From NCBI RefSeq assembly GCF_010550605.1, contig NZ_JAAGNI010000295.1:37693-101692 (forward strand): a stretch of DNA of 64,000 nt. The letters are read 5' to 3'. The notes beneath the pieces are model-generated. The model was not told the origin of the DNA and made no database searches. It saw only the letters and a list, made by a program, of their open reading frames with translations. This document shows positions 35,794 through 43,941 of this stretch, one piece after another (the first letter of the stretch is position 1; each line of letters opens with the position of its first letter). The DNA comes from Streptomyces sp. SID9727. Lineage in GTDB: Bacteria; Actinomycetota; Actinomycetes; Streptomycetales; Streptomycetaceae. The translations under genes and the position numbers were made by a program.

Positions 35794-35818
35794 TATTACG
35801 TGACAGTGTTACGTAACA
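35794..35818. promoter_or_regulatory. Tandem palindromic operator for the TetR repressor
   Basis: Two 12-bp sites: TATTACGTGACA (35794-35805) and the perfect palindrome TGTTACGTAACA (35807-35818), centres 13 bp apart. They lie in the divergent tetR/carotenoid oxygenase promoter, where a dimeric TetR operator is expected. Confidence 0.7.
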
Positions 35819-35843
35819 ATGGCACTCAACGGAGGAGGCGGCC

Positions 35844-37229
35844 ATGCCTCGCACCACTGACCCTGCCCGCGGCACACTCCCGTACAGCACGGTGCACCTC
35901 CTCGGACGTGGCTACCAGCCGGTGCCGGCCGAGACCGACCACACCGGACTGACGGTGCGCGGCACGCTCCCGTCTCAGCTCGACGGAACCTTCCTGCGGA
36001 TCGGGCCCAATACCCGGGGCACCCACGACCCCGCCGTCGACCACGCCCTGGGGGGTGACGGCATGGTGCACGCGATCCGGTTGGGCGGCGGCCGGGCGCT
36101 GTCGTACCGCAACCGCTGGCTGCGGACCGACTCGATCAGCGGTGCGCTCAACGAGCTGCCCACCCCCGGACCCCGTAACGGACCGGACGACAACGTCAAC
36201 GCCAACCTGGTCCGGCACGCCGGCCGCACCCTGGCCGTGGCCGCCGCCACCGCCCTGCCGCTCGTCATCGACTCCGGGCTCGCCACCCGTGCCCGCACCG
36301 ACTTCGACGGCACCCTCCCCGGCGGTTTCTGCGCGCACCCCCTCACCGACCCGGTCACCGGCGAACTCCTCGCGGTCGCGACCGACCACGCGAGGGACGA
36401 GGCGGTCCTGCTCACCGTCGACGTCGCGGGCCGGGTCCGCGAGACACTGCCGGTCCCGGTCAAGGGCCGCCCCTGGATGCACTCCTTCGCCCTCACCGAA
36501 CGCCACGCGGTCCTCTTCGACCTGCCGGTGACCCACGACCCCGCCGAGGCACGGGCCGGCTCGCCCATGCCCTACTCCTGGCAGCACGACCACGGCGCCC
36601 GGATCGGAATCGTGCCCCGCGGCTGCGCGGAGGCGGCCGCTGTCTGGCTCGACGTCGCACCCTGCTTCGTCTTCCACCCGGTCAACGCCTACGAAGAGGG
36701 AGACGGCCGGATCACCGTGGACGTGATCCGCCACGAGCGGGCCTTCGACCGTGACCGGCTGCACGCCAGCGAGTCGGCGCCCACCCTGTGGCGCTGGACC
36801 CTCGATCCGCGTGAGAACGCCGTGACGGAGCGGCAACTGGACAGCTCGGCGCAGGAGTTCCCGCTGATCGACGAGCGGCACACGGGACTGCCGTACCGGT
36901 ACGCCTTCACCGTCGAACTCGACGAGGGCCGGGGCGCCGCGCTCTGCGGCCCGGCACTGCTGCGGCACGATCTCGTCACCGGCCGTTCGGAACGTCATGC
37001 CTTCGCCGGCGGACGGCTGACCGGCGAACCCGTCTTCGTGCCGCGCGAGGCGCGAGCCGCGGAGGCCGACGGCTGGCTGCTGACCCTGGTGTACGACCCC
37101 GCCACCGACCGCAGTGAACTGGTGGTCCTGGACACCGCCGAATTCACCGGGCCGCCCGTCGCCGTGGTCCCGCTGCCGGTGCGGGTGCCGCACGGCTTCC
37201 ACGCGCAGTGGGTGCCGGGGGAGCGGTGA
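35844..37229 (+). CDS. Carotenoid oxygenase family protein
   Basis: 461 residues. The four iron-ligand His blocks of carotenoid cleavage oxygenases are present: FCAHPLTD, WMHSFALTE, CFVFHPVNAYEE and the C-terminal VPHGFHAQWVP. The opening region has FLRIGPN and GGDGMVHAI, also characteristic. Members cleave or isomerise conjugated polyenes with O2 at a non-haem Fe(II). GGAGGAGG precedes the ATG. It sits under a TetR operator. In this context a PksE-derived polyene is a conceivable substrate (inference); ordinary carotenoid or stilbene cleavage is the alternative. Confidence 0.93.
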   Translation: MPRTTDPARGTLPYSTVHLLGRGYQPVPAETDHTGLTVRGTLPSQLDGTFLRIGPNTRGTHDPAVDHALGGDGMVHAIRLGGGRALSYRNRWLRTDSISGALNELPTPGPRNGPDDNVNANLVRHAGRTLAVAAATALPLVIDSGLATRARTDFDGTLPGGFCAHPLTDPVTGELLAVATDHARDEAVLLTVDVAGRVRETLPVPVKGRPWMHSFALTERHAVLFDLPVTHDPAEARAGSPMPYSWQHDHGARIGIVPRGCAEAAAVWLDVAPCFVFHPVNAYEEGDGRITVDVIRHERAFDRDRLHASESAPTLWRWTLDPRENAVTERQLDSSAQEFPLIDERHTGLPYRYAFTVELDEGRGAALCGPALLRHDLVTGRSERHAFAGGRLTGEPVFVPREARAAEADGWLLTLVYDPATDRSELVVLDTAEFTGPPVAVVPLPVRVPHGFHAQWVPGER

Positions 37230-37308
37230 ACGGTGCGGAGGCCCACGAAGACCCCGCCAGGGACGGCCACCGGACCGTCAGCCGGGCCCGTCGGCATGAA
37301 CGTGGCGG

Positions 37309-37367
37309 ATCCGGCCCGAAACGCCACGGAGCCGCACTCGGCCGAGTGCGACTCCGTCAGGCCGGAT
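37309..37367. terminator. Bidirectional terminator between carotenoid oxygenase and MFS genes
   Basis: Long imperfect inverted repeat. The outer arms ATCCGGCC/GGCCGGAT flank an inner ACGGAGCCGCACTCG arm paired at 37326-37357 with one mismatch. Confidence 0.7.
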
Positions 37368-37368
37368 G

Positions 37369-38805
37369 TCAGTCCAGCGGACGGGCCAGCGCCTCGTCCG
37401 CGGCCCCCGGATGCGGCGCGACCGCCGCCGGAGCGTCCGCGCCTCGGGCACGCAACCCCCACCAGATCAGGACCACGCTCGCCAGGGTCACCACGACGTT
37501 CACGATGAGCGCGCGGTGGAGGCCGTCCAGTTCCACCGCCTGGGTCGCGGCGACCGCGCTCAGGATCGGGATGCCGACCGTGACGGCCACCTGCTGGGTC
37601 ATCGCGGTCATGCCCGTGGCCAGGCCCTGCTCCTCATTGGGGAGGCCCGAGGTTCCGGTCACGGTGTAGGCCACGATGGAGGTCACATGCCCGAAGAACG
37701 CGATGAACAGCGCGGGGATCACGACGGCGAGTGCCACCCGGTCGGTACCGAGGAAGATCAGCGGAACGATCGCCAGGCCCTGCACGGACAAGCCCACGGC
37801 CAGCACCTTCCGGCTGCCGTGGCGTCCGATCGAGCGCCCGGCGATGACCCCGGCGACCATGGCGGCCAGGCCCGGGACGCCGAATACCAGGCCGGTGACC
37901 AGCGGGGAGTAGTGCAGGACGTTCTGAAGGTAGAGGGTCATCAGGAAGATCATGGCGGTGCCCATGGAGAAGGTCACGAGACCCCCGTAGTTGCCCCACT
38001 TCACCGTCGGCCGCTTGAGGATGCGCACCGGGGCGAGCGGCGCGGCCGAACGCAGCTCGATCATCCAGAACAAGGCCAGCAGCACCGCGCCGATGACGGC
38101 CGAGTAGATGTTCGTCTCGATGATCGCGTAGATGACGGCCAGCAGACCGCCGGCCGCGGTCACCGCCCCGGGCACGTCCATCTTCACCCGGTCGGGGACG
38201 CTGCTCTCCCTGATCAGCGACGGGGTGAACGCCAGGATGACCAGCGCCACCGGGACGTTGATGAAGAACGCGGCTCGCCAGCTGAGCAGGCTGACCAGGA
38301 CTCCGCCGACCAGCGCGCCCACCGTGAAGCCGCCGGAGAGCAGCGCACCGTTGAGGCCGAGGACCCGGTCTCGCTGCGCGCCTTCCGCGAAGGTGCTGGT
38401 GAGCAGGGACAGGGACGCGGGGATCGCCATCGCGGTGGCGAAGCCCTGCAGTGCGCGGGCGGTCAGCAGCACCTCGGCGTTCTGGGCGAATCCGCCGAGC
38501 AGTGAGGCCGCGCCGAGCAGCGCCAGCCCCGTGATGAAGAGCCGGCGGCGGCCGTAGAGGTCGCCCATCCGTCCGAAGAGGAGGGCGAAGCCCGCCGCGG
38601 GGAGGGCGTAGGCCGAGGTGATCCAGGGCAGCCCGGAGAGCCCCAGTCCGACGCCCGCGCCGACCTCGGGCAGCGCGACGTTGAGGATCGAGAAGTCGAC
38701 GGACAGCATGAATCCGGAGCCGAGCAGGAGGAACAGGATCATCCGTTCCCTGCCGGTGAAACGTGGAGCTGAACTCGCTTCGCTCTTGCCTGCGTCGGTC
38801 GTCAT
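37369..38805 (-). CDS. MFS transporter, DHA2 (14-TM) drug-efflux type
   Basis: 478 residues, highly hydrophobic, about 14 membrane segments. DHA2 signatures: MLSVDFSILNVALPEVG in TM1, GRMGDLYGRRRLF (motif A), LLTARALQGFATAMAIPASLSLL (motif B) and the motif C region LNGALLSGGFTVGALVGGVL. It exports a hydrophobic compound by proton antiport. Within this cluster, product export or self-resistance is likely. ATG at 38805. Confidence 0.92.
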   Translation of the reverse strand: MTTDAGKSEASSAPRFTGRERMILFLLLGSGFMLSVDFSILNVALPEVGAGVGLGLSGLPWITSAYALPAAGFALLFGRMGDLYGRRRLFITGLALLGAASLLGGFAQNAEVLLTARALQGFATAMAIPASLSLLTSTFAEGAQRDRVLGLNGALLSGGFTVGALVGGVLVSLLSWRAAFFINVPVALVILAFTPSLIRESSVPDRVKMDVPGAVTAAGGLLAVIYAIIETNIYSAVIGAVLLALFWMIELRSAAPLAPVRILKRPTVKWGNYGGLVTFSMGTAMIFLMTLYLQNVLHYSPLVTGLVFGVPGLAAMVAGVIAGRSIGRHGSRKVLAVGLSVQGLAIVPLIFLGTDRVALAVVIPALFIAFFGHVTSIVAYTVTGTSGLPNEEQGLATGMTAMTQQVAVTVGIPILSAVAATQAVELDGLHRALIVNVVVTLASVVLIWWGLRARGADAPAAVAPHPGAADEALARPLD

Positions 38806-38977
38806 GAGATGGTTCCCTCGATCGAGAGTCCGGTTTCGTGAACGGTCACCGCGTCGGCCGACCGTGCCGCCCGGCGGCACGCGTCACCGAGCGCCGGGCC
38901 GACGCCTGACAGGCCGTCGGTTCGGTGCCCCTGCCGGGGTGACCTGGAGCTGGGGGAGTGCTGAATACTGCCGCCCC

Positions 38978-39023
38978 GTTCCCGTCGTTCGCCCGGCGGG
39001 CAGGCCGGGCGAACGACGGGAAC
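38978..39023. terminator. Terminator downstream of the SRPBCC-ArsR operon
   Basis: 19-bp perfect inverted repeat GTTCCCGTCGTTCGCCCGG with an 8-nt loop, 14 bp past the ArsR stop. Confidence 0.85.
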
Positions 39024-39036
39024 AGGACGACAGGGT

Positions 39037-39393
39037 CTAAGGGGTGTCTTGCCGTTCCGCTGCCTCGGCGATGTGCTTGATCTTCGCCAGACGCCTGTCC
39101 CAGTCGGCGGCGAGCATGGTCATCCACCGCGCCGTCGCGTCGAGGGTCGCCGGCTTCACCGCGTACCGCACCTCGCGTCCGACCCGGCTGCCGGAGACCA
39201 GTCCGGCGGCGTCCAGGACGGCGAGGTGTTTGGCCACCGCCTGTCGTGATATCGGAAGACTCTCGGCAAGCGTCGTCGCCGTGGCCTCGCCCTGTGCGGC
39301 GAGCAGTTGCAACAGCTCGCGTCGCGTGTTGTCGGCCAGCGCGACCAGCACGCTGTCCACCACCCCGACGGAGCCCTGGCGTTCGTCCGTCAC
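39037..39393 (-). CDS. ArsR-family winged-helix regulator
   Basis: 118 residues with the winged helix ADNTRRELLQLLAAQG, TLAESLPISRQAVAKHLAVLDAAGLV and SRVGREVRYAV. No metal-binding Cys pair, so it is the non-metal ArsR type usually paired with an SRPBCC protein. The GTG start overlaps the SRPBCC stop by 4 bp, so it is the second gene of the operon. Probably represses that operon through the palindrome at 39866. Confidence 0.9.
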   Translation of the reverse strand: MTDERQGSVGVVDSVLVALADNTRRELLQLLAAQGEATATTLAESLPISRQAVAKHLAVLDAAGLVSGSRVGREVRYAVKPATLDATARWMTMLAADWDRRLAKIKHIAEAAERQDTP

Positions 39394-39836
39394 ACGGACG
39401 ACGCCTCGACGCGCGTCTTGACCGCGTCGAGCACCTGGGGCCAGCCGTCGGCGTTGTCGCTGTGCGCCTTGGCACGCAGATCCTCGGACCCGGCCAGCGC
39501 CGCGAACCCGCTCTCGACGACGCGCAGCCGCGTCTTGTCACCCTCGGCGGTCAGCGTGAACTCCACCAGAGTGCTGTTGTCGTCGCTCAGCTCCTGACCG
39601 GGGAACGCGCTGGCCCAGCGGTACGCGACGTAGGTCTGCGGCTCCACCTTCTCCACTCGCACGGGGAAGCTGCCGTGCTCGGGGTTCTCGGCCACCGTTG
39701 ATTCGCCCTCGACGGCCACGGTGCCGGACGCACTGGCCGGGTCGGCGACCCAGAACCCCGGCTCGGTCACCAGTGACCACACCCGGTCGACGGGGGCTGC
39801 GATCAGGGTTTCGCGTTCGATCAGCCGTTCGCTCAT
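39390..39836 (-). CDS. SRPBCC/AHSA1-domain protein
   Basis: 148 residues with the START/AHSA1 pattern: LIERETLIAAPVDRVWSLVTEP at the N-terminus, YVAYRWASAFPG, STLVEFTLTAEGDKTRLRVVESGF, and a C-terminal helix GWPQVLDAVKTRVE. CalC, the self-sacrificing enediyne resistance protein, has this fold, but so do many unrelated proteins paired with ArsR. AAGGAG lies before the ATG at 39836. Function not established. Confidence 0.88.
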   Translation of the reverse strand: MSERLIERETLIAAPVDRVWSLVTEPGFWVADPASASGTVAVEGESTVAENPEHGSFPVRVEKVEPQTYVAYRWASAFPGQELSDDNSTLVEFTLTAEGDKTRLRVVESGFAALAGSEDLRAKAHSDNADGWPQVLDAVKTRVEASSV

Positions 39837-39865
39837 GAGGGACTCCTTCATTGGTGCTCTTGCCA

Positions 39866-39881
39866 GCAACCCGATGGTTGC
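39866..39881. promoter_or_regulatory. Candidate ArsR operator
   Basis: Inverted repeat GCAACC-CGAT-GGTTGC, 30 bp upstream of the SRPBCC start, as expected for autoregulation by the ArsR partner. Confidence 0.5.
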
Positions 39882-40306
39882 ACATCGGATCGTCAGGCGC
39901 AATCGAAAGGTTGCGTTCAGTGGGTGGGGCGCGGTAGTGCGGTGAAGCGAGGTGCTGCGCCAGGACTGGGCGCGCGGGAGCCGCGCTTTTGGTAGTGGGC
40001 GCGTGTCGCGCAAGAGTTGGGTTGCGTAAGGGTTGAGTTACGTGCAACACTTTGGTTGCGGAATCCGACGGGCCGGCCGCCGGGCAGGTCGGCTGGCCCT
40101 CGGCGACGGGCCGGGCGCGCGGTGAGGCAACCTGCGCCTTCCGGAACGGACGGCACCTTACGGTGGAGGTCTCCGGGTCGGCCGGTGCCATCGGGCGGTG
40201 GGCGTCGAGCGCGCCGCCGAGGCGGACGACTTCGCACAGCACCGAGAGGCGTGGCGTGGCGCCAGCCGCTGCCGCGACCTCGGATCACACATCAAGGAGA
40301 TTCGAC
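39882..40306. other. Non-coding spacer upstream of the VOC gene
   Basis: No convincing gene. Several GGTTGC/GCAAC elements recur (GGTTGCGTTC near 39910, GTTGC at 40021 and GCAAC at 40044), similar to the candidate ArsR site, so this divergent region may hold further operator copies controlling the VOC gene. Confidence 0.4.
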
Positions 40307-40648
40307 ATGGCGACACTGAAGCCCGGAAGCATGCTGGTCGGCTCGACTCGTCCCGAGGAACTGCGGGCCTGGTACATCAAGGCGCTGGCTCCGGGGTTCA
40401 CCGGCGAAGGCCCGATCGACCTGGGCGGCTTCCACCTGGTCGTCTGCGAGCGCGACGACATCGACGCGAAGAACGACCAGCCGGGTCGCTCCATCATCAA
40501 CTTCCATGTCGACGACTTCGACGCGGTGGAGGCCCAGCTGAGCGCGGCCGGCGCGGAGTGGATCTCTGTCGATGACCGGGAGCCGGGCAAGTTCGGTACG
40601 TTCTCCGACCCCGACGGGAATTACCTCCAGATCATCCAGTGGAAGTAG
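40307..40648 (+). CDS. VOC/glyoxalase-superfamily protein
   Basis: 113 residues. beta-alpha-beta-beta-beta pattern: MLVGSTRPEELRAWYIKAL, FHLVVCERDDID, SIINFHVDDFDAVEAQL and the terminal FGTFSDPDGNYLQIIQW. The family includes dioxygenases, isomerases and drug-binding resistance proteins such as bleomycin binders. AAGGAG before the ATG. It diverges from the ArsR-SRPBCC operon; a sequestering resistance role is speculative. Confidence 0.87.
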   Translation: MATLKPGSMLVGSTRPEELRAWYIKALAPGFTGEGPIDLGGFHLVVCERDDIDAKNDQPGRSIINFHVDDFDAVEAQLSAAGAEWISVDDREPGKFGTFSDPDGNYLQIIQWK

Positions 40649-40672
40649 GACGCCCGGGGCCGGGTGTTATCG

Positions 40673-40713
40673 CAGCCCCTCTTCCGGTCCGAAGCGGACC
40701 GGAAGAGGGGCTG
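40673..40713. terminator. Terminator after the VOC gene
   Basis: 19-bp perfect inverted repeat CAGCCCCTCTTCCGGTCCG with a 3-nt loop, 24 bp past the stop. Confidence 0.88.
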
Positions 40714-40838
40714 CCCCGTGTGCGCCGCTCCCCGTCCCGCGTCCGCGCGAAGAACGCGGCGCTTCCCCCGGAGCCGTGCGGCGCCTGATCGCGCCGACGG
40801 CGGTGGAGGCCGCCGGGGCGCCCGGTCTCCGGCCGGCC

Positions 40839-41342
40839 TCAGTCCTGCTCCGCGCCGTAGGCGTGGGCGTAGTCCACCGTCCGCGGTGGCGGGAAGCGGG
40901 TGACGAAGTCGCACACGACGACATGCGTGGGGACGATGGTGATCACGGCCATCTCGCTGGTGCTCTCCCGTTTCACCCGCATCCACTCCTCCATCCGCGC
41001 CTCGTCGCCGATGTTCCGGCGGGACGCGTCGATGTGCTCCTGGGGGATTCCCTGCCGGATCTCGACCGAGGCCGTTCCGCGTACGTTCATGATCAGCGGT
41101 GTGTACGTGGTGGTGTCGACCGTGAAGGCGACCTGCGGGTGCGCCTTGAGCGCCTTGACCTTGTACGCTCCGGTCGGGGTGGCGAAGACGAAGGCCTTGC
41201 CGTTCCAGAGGTAGGAGACCGGCACCGCCCTCGGGTGGCCGTCCAGCCCCACGTAACCGAGCCGCATCGGGATCGGTGCCTCGATCAGCGTCCGGATCAC
41301 CGGGTCGGTTTCCATCAGGTGCAGGATCTCGGCGTAGTTCAT
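40839..41342 (-). CDS. PPOX-class flavin/F420-dependent enzyme
   Basis: 167 residues, single split-barrel domain of the pyridoxamine-phosphate-oxidase-like family: MRLGYVGLDGHPRAVPVSYLW, KVKALKAHPQVAFTVDT, NVRGTASVEI. Such proteins bind FMN or F420 and reduce or oxidise varied substrates. It is the last gene of the minus-strand block 49156-40839. Confidence 0.85.
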   Translation of the reverse strand: MNYAEILHLMETDPVIRTLIEAPIPMRLGYVGLDGHPRAVPVSYLWNGKAFVFATPTGAYKVKALKAHPQVAFTVDTTTYTPLIMNVRGTASVEIRQGIPQEHIDASRRNIGDEARMEEWMRVKRESTSEMAVITIVPTHVVVCDFVTRFPPPRTVDYAHAYGAEQD

Positions 41343-41446
41343 GGATACCGCTCCTTCTCGCCGGGCGGAACTCCTGGCCCGGTCTCTTGGGCGTCGTGGA
41401 CGCCCGCTGTGGTCATCGTGCCCGGCCGCACGGAGGCGGGCCGCGG

Positions 41447-41854
41447 TCACGCGGTGGTTGCGGGCTTCGGTACCTGCGGGAGCCAGGACACGGCGTCGTC
41501 GCGGAAGTGCTGGTTCCGCGGAACGAACACACCGTCGTCGTCCAGGCTCATGATGGTCACGAAGACGGCGTCCGAGCCGTCGTCGAGCGCGCACACCCGG
41601 GAGCCGCAGTCGCCGCAGAACCCGCGCCCGGCGCCCGGCGAGGTCGCGTACCAGGTGGGCTCGCCGCCCGGACCGTCCCAGGCGAAGCCGGACAGGGGGA
41701 GGCCCACGAAGGCCATCATCGGGCCGCCGGAGAGCTTCCTGCAGTGCGAGCAGCTGCACACATGGGGGTAGAACGGCCGGCCTTTCGCGCTGTACCGGAT
41801 CTTCCCGCACAGGCAGCCGCCGGTAAGGGTCTGCTGCTCGTCGATCTCGCTCAT
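41447..41854 (-). CDS. GFA (glutathione-dependent formaldehyde-activating-like) family protein
   Basis: 135 residues. Zinc ligands of the Mss4-like fold are intact: GGCLCGKIRY, VCSCSHCRKLSG, GFCGDCGSRV. Members bind two zinc ions and are associated with thiol adducts of aldehydes. Here an aldehyde-related role would fit a neighbouring hydratase/lyase that makes an aromatic aldehyde (inference). Confidence 0.88.
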   Translation of the reverse strand: MSEIDEQQTLTGGCLCGKIRYSAKGRPFYPHVCSCSHCRKLSGGPMMAFVGLPLSGFAWDGPGGEPTWYATSPGAGRGFCGDCGSRVCALDDGSDAVFVTIMSLDDDGVFVPRNQHFRDDAVSWLPQVPKPATTA

Positions 41855-41891
41855 CGTGGTGTCCCCAGGCTCTCGGTGCGTCGGTTGTGCT

Positions 41892-41925
41892 CCGGGAAGC
41901 CCGCCGACGACGGCGGGCTTCCCGG
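41892..41925. terminator. Hairpin after the F420-reductase-like gene
   Basis: 15-bp perfect inverted repeat CCGGGAAGCCCGCCG with an ACGA tetraloop, between the stop at 41950 and the next minus-strand gene. It separates the upstream transcript from GFA/PPOX. Confidence 0.8.
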
Positions 41926-41949
41926 TTCTCTCCGGGCGTCGGGGAGGAG

Positions 41950-42666
41950 TCAGAAGGTGCGCTCCGCCACCCGGACCCTCTCGACGTTCTCCAGTGCCGC
42001 CCGCAGCGCGGCGGCCGGCAGGGGAGCCCCGAGGGCTTCGGTCCGGTCCTCGAAGGCGGTGTTCTTGTCGGCCATGTAGAGCCAGGTGTACGCGGAGGTC
42101 TCCGGTTCGATGCGCCAGCTGTCCGCCAGCGAGCCCACGTCGACCGTGTCGAAGCCGATCGTGTGGATCAGCGCCGACGCTCCGGACTTCACGGAGGCGT
42201 CGTTGCCGGCGATGGCCACCGCGCTGCGCTCCGGATGGCCGGAGGGACGGGCGAGCTGCGTGATGTGGTGGGCCAGAATGCCGCTGAACGCCTTGACCAG
42301 GTGGACCCCGTCGAAGTGCTGCTGGATCAGCTCGCTGGTGGTCAGCTTCTCCGAGTCCAGCTCCTCGATGCGGCCGTCGCGGATCGGGTAGTAGTTGCTG
42401 GTGTCCAGCAGGGCCCGACCCCGCAACGGCGCCACCGGGACGGACCGGTAGGCGGTGACCGGCAGGGCCAACACGACGAAGTCACCGGCCTGTGAGGCCT
42501 GTTCGACGGTACCGGCCGTGGCCAGCGGGCCCAGGTCCGCGACGAGGCCGGCGAGGCTCTCGGGGCCGCGGGAGTTGGACATCACGACCGGAATGCCGTT
42601 CCTGACGGCGAGCCGAGCGATCACTGTGCCCATGACTCCGCTGCCGATGATTCCAAGGGTGGACAT
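41950..42666 (-). CDS. NADPH-dependent F420 reductase-like NAD(P)-binding protein
   Basis: 238 residues. Rossmann start LGIIGSGVMGTVIARLAVRNG then MSNSRGPESL, the pattern of F420H2:NADP oxidoreductases. NYYPIRDGRIEEL and HLVKAFSGILAHHI are also shared with that family. It could recycle F420, or reduce another substrate. Part of the tailoring block, 57 bp after the flavoprotein gene. Confidence 0.82.
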   Translation of the reverse strand: MSTLGIIGSGVMGTVIARLAVRNGIPVVMSNSRGPESLAGLVADLGPLATAGTVEQASQAGDFVVLALPVTAYRSVPVAPLRGRALLDTSNYYPIRDGRIEELDSEKLTTSELIQQHFDGVHLVKAFSGILAHHITQLARPSGHPERSAVAIAGNDASVKSGASALIHTIGFDTVDVGSLADSWRIEPETSAYTWLYMADKNTAFEDRTEALGAPLPAAALRAALENVERVRVAERTF

Positions 42667-42723
42667 GACGACTCCTCAGGGTTTCTGGTGGACTCTCTCG
42701 TGCCGGGGACGGCTCGGCACCGG

Positions 42724-43908
42724 TCAGATGTAGTAGGTGTTGGGCTCCAGGCCGCAGAGGATCCGGCCGTAGGTCTCGGCGTTGACATCCGGATTCATCA
42801 TCGCGTGCAGGCCGAAGGTCTGGAGGTCGTTGGCTATCTGCTGCACCGGCACCCTGGTGTAGGCGGCGGAGCCGCCGCTGGAGGAGGCGAGGATCTCCAC
42901 CGCTTCCCGGGTCAGCCGCACGGCCGAGCCCTCGTCCGCGCGGCTGCGGCCGCGCTCGGACATCTCCCAGGGCTCCGCCGAGGCGCACTTGGCGTCCAGC
43001 TGGGCGGCCAGCCGGGTCGCGTGGAACTCGGCCTCGTCGAGCTTCATCGCCGCTTCGGCGACCCGCAGATGGGTCACCGGGGCCTCGCTCTGGCTCGGGT
43101 ACTCGGTGTAGGTGATCTTGCGGCCGGGGAGCCGCTCGAAGAAGAGGTCCCGCACCGCCTTGCCCATGCCGACGGCGACCCCGACCGTGGACGCCGCCCC
43201 CACCATGATCAGCGGAGCGCGGTACATCGGCGACTCGGCGTTCAGCTTGGAGACCGACTGGCCACCGAGCACCATGGGCGCCGGCAGGATGCGTTCCTGC
43301 GGGATGAACAGGTCCTTCGCGGTCGTGGTGACGCTCCCCGTGCCGCGCAGGCCGCTGGTGTGCCAGTCGTCGACGATCTCGAGCTCCGACACCGGGACCG
43401 GGCCCATCACCGGGTACGGCTGCCCGTCCGGGTCCAGGAATATCGCCGCGACCTGCTGCCAGGTGCTGCTGAGAGCGCCGCTGATGAACGGCCACGAGCC
43501 GTTGACCAGGACGCCGCCGGGAACGGGGACGGCCGTCGCGGTCCCGGGCCCGATGGTGGCGCAGAGCCCTGTGCCGGACTCCGCGAACACCTCGTCCTGG
43601 ACCTCGTCCGGGTACAGACCCACGCTCCAGCCGGCGACCCAGGAGCTGGCCACCACCCATGCGGCGGACCCGTCGGCCTTGGCTATCTCCTCGGCCACCG
43701 CCACCATGGTCTGCGCGTCGCTCTCGTACCCGCCGTAGCGCAGCGGGATACGCATCCGGAAGACACCCGCGTCGCGCAGGGCGTCCACCGAGTCAGGGTG
43801 CAGTCGGCGGTTCTCCGCCGACCACGCGGTGTTGGCCCGCAGCACGGGCGCGATCGCGGACACCTGCCGCACCAGCTGTTCCCGGGTCGGGATGACGGGA
43901 GTTGACAT
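42724..43908 (-). CDS. Acyl-CoA-dehydrogenase-fold flavin monooxygenase
   Basis: 394 residues. The N-terminal helical domain has RRLHPDSVDALRDAGVFRMRIP; the middle has DDWHTSGLRGTGSVTTTAKDLFIP, typical of acyl-CoA dehydrogenases and group D two-component monooxygenases (HsaA/HpaB-like). The C-terminal ~60 residues carry SGGSAAYTRVPVQQIANDLQTF. This subfamily takes reduced flavin from a partner reductase and hydroxylates aromatic or polyketide substrates. The flavin reductase at 30709 may be the partner. Confidence 0.85.
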   Translation of the reverse strand: MSTPVIPTREQLVRQVSAIAPVLRANTAWSAENRRLHPDSVDALRDAGVFRMRIPLRYGGYESDAQTMVAVAEEIAKADGSAAWVVASSWVAGWSVGLYPDEVQDEVFAESGTGLCATIGPGTATAVPVPGGVLVNGSWPFISGALSSTWQQVAAIFLDPDGQPYPVMGPVPVSELEIVDDWHTSGLRGTGSVTTTAKDLFIPQERILPAPMVLGGQSVSKLNAESPMYRAPLIMVGAASTVGVAVGMGKAVRDLFFERLPGRKITYTEYPSQSEAPVTHLRVAEAAMKLDEAEFHATRLAAQLDAKCASAEPWEMSERGRSRADEGSAVRLTREAVEILASSSGGSAAYTRVPVQQIANDLQTFGLHAMMNPDVNAETYGRILCGLEPNTYYI

Positions 43909-43941
43909 GACTTCTCCTCAACGGACTAGTGGGATCAGAGA

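Noticed and set aside
39390..39836. Calling the SRPBCC protein a CalC resistance orthologue
   Set aside because: The shared fold is widespread and the ArsR pairing is common in actinomycetes, so only the fold can be supported.
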